A stretch of DNA of 15,854 nt from contig JAGGSF010000112.1 in NCBI GenBank assembly GCA_021159235.1, positions 1-15,854 on the forward strand, written 5' to 3'. The translations under genes and the position numbers were made by a program. Under the pieces are notes generated by a model. The model saw only the letters and a program-made list of their open reading frames with translations, was not told the DNA's origin and did no database searches. Position 1 is the first letter of the stretch. Each line of letters opens with the position of its first letter. Positions 6,856-15,854 of this stretch are shown piece by piece. Source of the stretch: Deltaproteobacteria bacterium. GTDB taxonomy: Bacteria > Campylobacterota_A > Desulfurellia > JAGGSF01.

Positions 6856-7726
6856 CTTTTACCAATCTATTCATCTTCTCTGCACACCTTTTCGGAAGCT
6901 CATCTATACAAGAACCTTCCTCTGCAAAGTTAAACATTTTCCATTCTCCGTTTTTTCTTATCGCATACATCACAGACAAGACCACCTTGTCTCCTTTTTT
7001 TTCAGCATAAGCACCTATAGGATCATTGCATCCTGCTCCCATCAAGCGCACAAATTCTCTTTCCATCCAGACACATTTAAATGTCTCCTCATCATTTACA
7101 GAACACACAATATCCTTTAACTTTGAGGCATCCCTTACCTCCATCCCTATTACCCCTTGTCCGCAAGCGGGAACAATGGGCAATCTCTCCATGTTTATAT
7201 TAACTCCAAGTCTCCTTAAAGCTGCTTTTGCCAAAACAATTGCCTCATATTCACCCTTAAAAAGTTTTTTTATCCTCGTATCTACATTTCCTCTCAAGGG
7301 CTCAAAATGCAGATCTTTTCTTAAGACTCTTATCTGAAGCATCCTTCTTAGAGAAGATGTGCCAATCACAGCTCCTTTCTTCAAATCTCTAAAATATCCA
7401 TCCCTACATACAATAACATCGAATGGCTCTTCTCTCTTTAAAACAGCACCAATAGTAAGCCTGGGAAAAAGAACTGCAGGAACATCCTTCATACTATGCA
7501 CAGCTATATCAATCTCTCCTTTTAAAAGTTTTTCCTCCAATGCCTTCACAAATAAACCCTTTCCTCCATAAGAAGATAGAGACCTATCTAAAAGCCTGTC
7601 CCCTTCTGTTTTTATAACCTTTATTTTCACCAAAAGATCCGGGAATCTGCCAAGAATTGCTTTTTTTACTGCATTTGCCTGCCAAAGAGCTAACCGGCTA
7701 CCCCTTGTTCCCAAGGTAATCGTCAT
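6848..7726 (-). CDS. hemC: Hydroxymethylbilane synthase (porphobilinogen deaminase)
   Basis: 292 residues. It joins four porphobilinogen units into hydroxymethylbilane, the HemD substrate, in the cytosol. The start LGTRGSRLALWQA (5-17) is diagnostic. KGLFVKALEE (56-65), HSMKDVP (77-83) with the catalytic Asp81, GTSSLRRMLQ (122-131), LRGNVDTR (144-151) and PACGQGVIGME (186-196) follow in the expected order. Cys233 in MGAGCNDPIGA (229-239) is the attachment point of the dipyrromethane cofactor. All catalytic landmarks are present and the length is slightly short but normal. The ATG overlaps the hemA stop as ATGA and no Shine-Dalgarno is visible upstream, so synthesis likely depends on reinitiation by ribosomes finishing hemA. 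Confidence 0.97.
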   Translation of the reverse strand: MTITLGTRGSRLALWQANAVKKAILGRFPDLLVKIKVIKTEGDRLLDRSLSSYGGKGLFVKALEEKLLKGEIDIAVHSMKDVPAVLFPRLTIGAVLKREEPFDVIVCRDGYFRDLKKGAVIGTSSLRRMLQIRVLRKDLHFEPLRGNVDTRIKKLFKGEYEAIVLAKAALRRLGVNINMERLPIVPACGQGVIGMEVRDASKLKDIVCSVNDEETFKCVWMEREFVRLMGAGCNDPIGAYAEKKGDKVVLSVMYAIRKNGEWKMFNFAEEGSCIDELPKRCAEKMNRLVKDE

Positions 7727-9036
7727 TTTTTAACATCGGCAGTTTCAGCAAAGAAACAATGCATGCTGGCACCGGCATCTTCCAAAGAAAAGATCCTTTT
7801 TATTGCCTCTATGTAAAGATCCCCTTCAGGATGATTGAGAAAACCCCTTATGTTCTGTGTAGGTTCATGTAAAAGCTTATTGAGCACAGAATTTACCATA
7901 GCCTCTATCAGCATCCTATCCCCGTCTTCTACCCTATTCCCCAATTTTTTATACAACTTCTCCAATTCTCTGTTTTTCAAAACATCAATCCTTTTCCTCA
8001 ATCTCGCCACCACCAATTCAAAATCCAATGACTCTGTATATCTAATGTAATTTTCTACTTCTTCCTCAATAATCTTTTCTGCTTTTTCAGCATCGGCTTT
8101 TCTAAATTTGATGGCTTCATCTACTATACCCTTCAGCTCATCTATGTTATACACAAAAACCCCAGGAACATCAGCCACATCATCTTCAACATCCCTCGGC
8201 ACAGCTATATCCATAATAAGCAAATCCTTCCTTCTCTTTTCCACATCTTTTCTAAATATAACGGGTAGTGGAGAGGCGGTAGATGTTACTACCATATCCA
8301 CATCACCTATAAACTTTCCTATCTCATCCAATGAAATAGCCCTCGCTCCACAGTTAAAGGCTATTTCCTTTGCTTTTTCCAGTGTCCTGTCGGCAATATA
8401 CATTACATTTGCCTGCTCTGAAAGGAGATACTTTAAAGACAGCCGAGCCATCTCTCCCCCACCCACCACCATCGCCCTCTTTCCCTCAATACTACCACCA
8501 AAGAATTCCCTCATCTTAATTACTGCCGCATAGCTTATGGAAACAGGTTTTTCACCCAACCGGGTTTCCCTTCTCACCCTCCTGGCCACACTGAAAGCTC
8601 TTCTCATCAGTCTATTCAAAGAAGCCCCGGATGTGGAAAACTCCACTGAACACCTATATGCTTCCTTCATCTGCCCTAAAATCTGCGGTTCCCCTACAAC
8701 CAGCGAATCCAAACTGGACGCCACCCTAAACACATGTCTTATCGCTTCTTCATCCAATTTTGTACAAATAAAGGGTGTTATTTCCTCCTTTTTTATACCC
8801 TTAAACTCCTGTACAAAATTCAAAATATCCCCTACGCAGGCACAGGGATTCTCAGCTGCTCCAATTATTTCCGTCCTATTACAGGTAGAGAGAATCATTA
8901 CCTCATCAACATTCTTTTTAGCATACAATTTCTTCAACGGTACACCTATGTTCTTCATATCAAAAGAGAGCCTTTCTCTTAACGGGAAGGAAGATACCTT
9001 ATAACTTGTTCCTACAACAAATATTACACGCCTCAT
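7723..9036 (-). CDS. hemA: Glutamyl-tRNA reductase
   Basis: 437 residues from the chosen ATG. It reduces glutamyl-tRNA with NADPH to glutamate-1-semialdehyde, the first committed step of C5-route haem synthesis. Landmarks: FVVGTSYK (6-13), LRERLSF (19-25), ILSTCNRTEI (48-57) with nucleophile Cys52, RHVFRVASSLDSLVVGEPQILGQ in pieces around 100-123, the glycine-rich NADPH loop VVGGGEMA (190-197), and a long helical dimerisation tail (about 310-410). A TTG one codon upstream (9037-9039) would add a Met; I chose the ATG because it overlaps the preceding stop as TGATG, a common coupling arrangement. hemL and hemB, which act between HemA and HemC, are not in the window. Confidence 0.97.
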   Translation of the reverse strand: MRRVIFVVGTSYKVSSFPLRERLSFDMKNIGVPLKKLYAKKNVDEVMILSTCNRTEIIGAAENPCACVGDILNFVQEFKGIKKEEITPFICTKLDEEAIRHVFRVASSLDSLVVGEPQILGQMKEAYRCSVEFSTSGASLNRLMRRAFSVARRVRRETRLGEKPVSISYAAVIKMREFFGGSIEGKRAMVVGGGEMARLSLKYLLSEQANVMYIADRTLEKAKEIAFNCGARAISLDEIGKFIGDVDMVVTSTASPLPVIFRKDVEKRRKDLLIMDIAVPRDVEDDVADVPGVFVYNIDELKGIVDEAIKFRKADAEKAEKIIEEEVENYIRYTESLDFELVVARLRKRIDVLKNRELEKLYKKLGNRVEDGDRMLIEAMVNSVLNKLLHEPTQNIRGFLNHPEGDLYIEAIKRIFSLEDAGASMHCFFAETADVKK

Positions 9037-10004
9037 CAATGTGCTCTGTTTACCGAATAATCTATTAAAGCCTCCAGAACTTCCTTACTGGGTGAAATTT
9101 CCAGACACCTTATCGCTTTTTTTGCCCGTTCAGCATAATCTGTCGCCTTTTTAAAGCTATATACGATACCATTCCTCTCCTCCACCAGTTGCTTTATCCT
9201 CAACAGGTTTTCTCTTTTATTTGATTTTTTCAATTTTTTCACCGCATCCATCAGCTTTCCATCATCATTATGCAAGCTGTGTATCAAAGGCAAGGTTATT
9301 TTTCCTTCTCTTATATCCTTCATTATCTCTTTCCCCATCTCTTCCTCGCTTCCTATATAATCTAATACATCATCATAGATCTGAAATGCAATACCTAAAT
9401 TCTTCCCCATTTCAGAAAATAGTTCTATTCTGTCCTTGTTGCAACCGGAGAACATTGCTCCTACCACGCTACTTGCTTCAATTAAAACACCGGTCTTCAT
9501 ATATATTATCTCCAGATACTCTTTCTCCGTCAGTTCCATTCTTCCCGTATTTTCCATCTCTTTTGTCTCTCCCTCAGTAAGGATACAAACTGCCTCTGAT
9601 ATCTTTCCAGCGATCTCCTCGCCATAACCTAAAACCGTATTATAAGCAAAGGAATACATATAATCACCGGCAAGAATAGATGCTTTATTCCCAAACAAAC
9701 GGTTAGAAGAAACAACGCCCCTGCGCACATCGGCCTCATCTATCACATCATCATGCAAAAGCGATGCCGTATGCACCAGTTCCATGATTGCTCCCAATCT
9801 ATACAATGGTGCCATATCTTTTTTGTAATTTGAACATAGAGCAGAATAGACAACCAACAGCGGCCTCAACCTTTTTCCCGTCCTAATTACCTGGTTAAAA
9901 ACCTGCTTAGTAGAGGAAGATTGAGAAACAAACATCCTGTACAACTCTTCATCTATCTTTCGAGTATGTGTAGATATGATTTTCTTTAACCTATCCTTAT
10001 CCAT
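9036..10004 (-). CDS. ispB: Long-chain all-trans polyprenyl diphosphate synthase
   Basis: 322 residues, class I trans-prenyltransferase. It condenses isopentenyl diphosphate units onto an allylic primer in the cytosol. GKRLRPLL (43-50) begins the conserved core. The first Asp-rich motif is DDVIDE (85-90), followed by RR (94-95); the second is DDVLD (211-215) in FQIYDD. DIREGKITLPLI (230-241) is also characteristic. The residue five before the first Asp motif is Ala80, small, as in hepta- and octaprenyl synthases rather than farnesyl synthases, and the VHTASLLHDD context is that of IspB/HepT. The likely product is therefore the side chain of menaquinone or ubiquinone; exact chain length is inference. 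It starts two bases after the gyrA stop, with a poor Shine-Dalgarno, and sits before haem genes, giving a respiratory cofactor group. The symbol reflects the subfamily, not proven chain length. Confidence 0.9.
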   Translation of the reverse strand: MDKDRLKKIISTHTRKIDEELYRMFVSQSSSTKQVFNQVIRTGKRLRPLLVVYSALCSNYKKDMAPLYRLGAIMELVHTASLLHDDVIDEADVRRGVVSSNRLFGNKASILAGDYMYSFAYNTVLGYGEEIAGKISEAVCILTEGETKEMENTGRMELTEKEYLEIIYMKTGVLIEASSVVGAMFSGCNKDRIELFSEMGKNLGIAFQIYDDVLDYIGSEEEMGKEIMKDIREGKITLPLIHSLHNDDGKLMDAVKKLKKSNKRENLLRIKQLVEERNGIVYSFKKATDYAERAKKAIRCLEISPSKEVLEALIDYSVNRAH

Positions 10005-10006
10005 AC

Positions 10007-12382
10007 CTAAACCAAAGATACTCCCACTATCTTATCCCCTTCTTCCAATCTCTGCAATTTAACACCTAAGGCTGCGCGAGAAAGTTTTTTTACATCCTTT
10101 GTATCTATGCGTATAACTCTACCCTTATTCGTTAAAATAATTAAATTTTTCCCTTTTACATCCGGCAATACCTCCACAACATATCCACCTTTCTCTACAT
10201 TCGTACCCTTTACCCCTCTGCTACCTCTATGTGTCTTTCTTATCTCATCTATGGATATCTTTTTACCATAACCCTTCTCTGTAACCAGGATAACATTCTC
10301 ATAACCTCTACAGGCAGAAACCACCTTATCTTCATCCATCAACCTCATTCCTATAACACCTTTAGCACTTCTTCCCATTTCCCTCACATCACCTACATCA
10401 AATCTCCCTAAAAACCCCCTATAAGTAGAGACAATGATATCCCCCTTGTCCATGTTAAACACCTTAACCACAAAATCTCCTTTTTTTAATGAAAGCGCTA
10501 TCTTTCCGCTTTTCCCTCCACACAGAAGAGATACCTTTGTCTTTTTTATAATTCCCTGCTCTGTAATAAATACAAAATATGGCGATTTCTCTTCCCCTAA
10601 GGGAACAATTGCCCTGATCTCCTCACCTTCTTGCAGGTTTACCATGGTGGATACAGACCTACCCTTACTGTAAAAGGTTGCCTCTGGAATAAGGTATGCC
10701 TTTAAGGTAAATACCCTGCCATAGTTGGTAAAAAAATATAGCAGGTCAAGATTGTTCGCAGAGACAACAACACGGTTTACATCATCCGTTCTCAATACCT
10801 CTTTTCTTCCCTTTCCTCCCCGAGCCTGAGGAATAAAACTACTGGCAGGAATTCTCTTCACATAGTTCTTCTGAGTACAGGTTATAACCACCTTCTCTGG
10901 TTTTACTATATCCTCAAGGTTTAAATCCCTCTCACTTTCCTCTATCCATGTTCTTCTATCATCTCCATATCTTTCTTTAATATCCAGAAGCTCACCGGTT
11001 ATCACCTTGTACAGTTCATCTTCCCGAGAGAGAACTTTCCTATAATAAGCGATGTCTTTTAATAAAGAGGCGTGTTCTTCCTGTATCTTTTTTCTCTCCA
11101 ATGAAACCAAACGAGAGAGCTTCATATCCAATATTGCCTGAACCTGCAATACAGAAAAGGCAAATTTGGTTCTTAACCTCTCTTTCGCCTCAAGTGTAGT
11201 CTTTGATGACTTTATAATCTTCACTACTTCCTCAATGTTGTTGCAGGCAATCTCCAAACCCTCCAAAATATGTGCTCTTTCCTCAACCTTCCTTAAAAGA
11301 AATTCTGTCCTGCGTGTTACGCAAATCTTTCTATGCTCTACAAATATTCCAATTAAATCCTTAAGCGTAAGAAGTTTAGGCACTTCTTTATCCAGCGCCA
11401 GCATGTGAATGCCAAATGTCGTCTCTAATGATGTAAATTTGTAAAGTCTATTCAAGAGCACGGATATGTTTTCCCCCTTCTTTGGCTCAATAACAACTCT
11501 TATACCTTCCTTACTGGATTCATCTCTCAAATCCAATACCCCTTCAATTCTGTTTTCCTTTATTAAGTCTGCAATGGATTGCACCAAAACGGATTTATTC
11601 ACAGAATATGGTATCTCGTAAATAACAATGCGCTTTCTACCCTCTTCTTTTTCCACCTTTACCTTCGCTCGCACCTTTATTCTTCCATTTCCCGTACAAT
11701 ACGCATCTCTAATACCATTCCTGCCCACAATAATACCACCGGTGGGAAAATCAGGTCCTTTAATGAATTTCATTAGTTCTTGATTCTCCACTTCACCTCT
11801 TCTCTCTATGTAAAAGACTGTGGCATCTATAACCTCTCTCAAATTATGAGGAGGTATATTACATGAATAACCTACAGCAATACCTGAACTACCATTGATC
11901 AAAAGATTTGGTAAGGATGATGGAAGTATCACCGGTTCCTTCAATGTGCCATCATAGTTGGGACGAAAATCCACCGTATCCTTATCTAAATCCTTCAACA
12001 TCTCTTCAGCAATACTCAGTAGCCGTGCTTCTGTATAACGCATGGCCGCCGGTGGATCACCATCTATAGAACCAAAATTTCCCTGACCATCTATTAAGGG
12101 ATACCTTAAAGAGAAATCTTGAGCCATGCGCACCAAAGCTTCATACACCGCGGCATCTCCATGAGGATGATATTTTCCTATCACATCACCTACAATACGA
12201 GCGCATTTCCTATACGGCCTGGTATGTGTAAAACCGAGTTCGTAACAAGCATACAAAATTCGCCTCTGCACAGGTTTTAAACCATCGCGAGCATCGGGAA
12301 TTGCCCTGCCTACAATAACACTCATTGCATAGTCCATATAGGACTCCTGGAGATTCTCCTTTATATCTATTGACTGTTCCAT
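10007..12382 (-). CDS. gyrA: DNA gyrase subunit A
   Basis: 791 residues. This subunit breaks and rejoins DNA in the A2B2 gyrase that introduces negative supercoils. The N-terminal breakage-reunion domain (1 to about 490) contains [20 protein letters not shown] (11-30), [13 protein letters not shown] (69-81) and [10 protein letters not shown] (112-121) with catalytic Tyr116. The C-terminal beta-pinwheel (about 495-791) contains the GyrA box QARGGKG (519-525), one residue off the usual Q[RK]RGG[RK]G, which supports gyrase rather than topoisomerase IV. The last blade ends with [18 protein letters not shown] and no acidic tail. At the positions equivalent to E. coli Ser83 and Asp87 it has Ala77 and Glu81. 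The ATG follows the gyrB TAA directly and in the same frame, without a clear Shine-Dalgarno. Confidence 0.97.
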   Translation of the reverse strand: MEQSIDIKENLQESYMDYAMSVIVGRAIPDARDGLKPVQRRILYACYELGFTHTRPYRKCARIVGDVIGKYHPHGDAAVYEALVRMAQDFSLRYPLIDGQGNFGSIDGDPPAAMRYTEARLLSIAEEMLKDLDKDTVDFRPNYDGTLKEPVILPSSLPNLLINGSSGIAVGYSCNIPPHNLREVIDATVFYIERRGEVENQELMKFIKGPDFPTGGIIVGRNGIRDAYCTGNGRIKVRAKVKVEKEEGRKRIVIYEIPYSVNKSVLVQSIADLIKENRIEGVLDLRDESSKEGIRVVIEPKKGENISVLLNRLYKFTSLETTFGIHMLALDKEVPKLLTLKDLIGIFVEHRKICVTRRTEFLLRKVEERAHILEGLEIACNNIEEVVKIIKSSKTTLEAKERLRTKFAFSVLQVQAILDMKLSRLVSLERKKIQEEHASLLKDIAYYRKVLSREDELYKVITGELLDIKERYGDDRRTWIEESERDLNLEDIVKPEKVVITCTQKNYVKRIPASSFIPQARGGKGRKEVLRTDDVNRVVVSANNLDLLYFFTNYGRVFTLKAYLIPEATFYSKGRSVSTMVNLQEGEEIRAIVPLGEEKSPYFVFITEQGIIKKTKVSLLCGGKSGKIALSLKKGDFVVKVFNMDKGDIIVSTYRGFLGRFDVGDVREMGRSAKGVIGMRLMDEDKVVSACRGYENVILVTEKGYGKKISIDEIRKTHRGSRGVKGTNVEKGGYVVEVLPDVKGKNLIILTNKGRVIRIDTKDVKKLSRAALGVKLQRLEEGDKIVGVSLV

Positions 12383-15845
<3,463 letters not shown>

Positions 15846-15850
15846 AATTT

Positions 15851-15854
15851 CTCC
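15851..15854 (-). promoter_or_regulatory. Ribosome binding site of dnaN
   Basis: GGAG on the minus strand, 5 bases before the dnaN ATG, at the last bases of the window. It supports this ATG as the start. Confidence 0.7.

Noticed and set aside
8537-9004. 155-codon open frame on the plus strand opposite hemA, and similar frames opposite other genes
   Set aside because: They lie fully inside well-recognised minus-strand genes, show no family motifs, and follow from the pyrimidine-rich complement of purine-rich coding DNA.
8998-9012. Tyr in place of His in the N-terminal HemA motif (GTSYK versus GxNHK)
   Set aside because: As I recall, several Gram-positive glutamyl-tRNA reductases also have Tyr here, and the nucleophile Cys52 and the other landmarks are intact.

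Overview
The window is one uninterrupted train of 14 housekeeping genes, all on the minus strand, so they read from right to left. In transcription order they are dnaN, gyrB, gyrA, a long-chain polyprenyl diphosphate synthase gene (ispB-like), hemA, hemC, hemD, split transketolase N and C subunits, ftsE, ftsX, an envC-like gene, ctpA, and the 5' part of a yibQ-like divergent polysaccharide deacetylase that runs off the left edge. Only 5 bases in the whole window lie outside a gene; every other junction overlaps or abuts. I see no RNA gene, mobile element, CRISPR array, repeat family, convincing promoter or terminator.

The organism is a bacterium using the standard bacterial code (TAA, TAG and TGA all serve as stops). 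GC is moderate to low: hand counts give about 41% at 8041-8520, 38% at 13201-13500 and 33-35% in dnaN. The FtsEX-EnvC-CtpA-YibQ set and a GyrB with the long insert of Gram-negative enzymes point to a double-membraned (diderm) cell. Haem is made by the C5 (glutamyl-tRNA) route. I cannot name the lineage; the compactness suggests a streamlined genome, possibly of a deep-branching or uncultured phylum.

Layout. 10007-15845: the replication block (sliding clamp plus both gyrase subunits), the usual origin-proximal set but without recF between dnaN and gyrB. 5878-10004: respiratory cofactor genes (quinone side chain, then three steps of tetrapyrrole synthesis). 4181-5915: a two-subunit transketolase of unknown exact substrate. 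1-4199: an envelope and division block in which the FtsEX membrane complex would control a catalytically dead LytM protein (EnvC-like) that activates cell-wall amidases, followed by a periplasmic protease and a deacetylase-like protein.

The individual genes are familiar, and I do not see a wholly new system. The best second-look items are: (1) FtsE keeps Walker A and B but has replaced the Q-loop Gln, a signature Gly, the D-loop Asp and the switch His; (2) HemD carries an N-terminal extension that looks like the stump of a deleted uroporphyrinogen-III methyltransferase domain; (3) GC skew reverses sign inside dnaN, suggesting a replication origin or a rearrangement point; (4) the extreme packing, including gyrB and gyrA in the same frame separated by a single stop codon.
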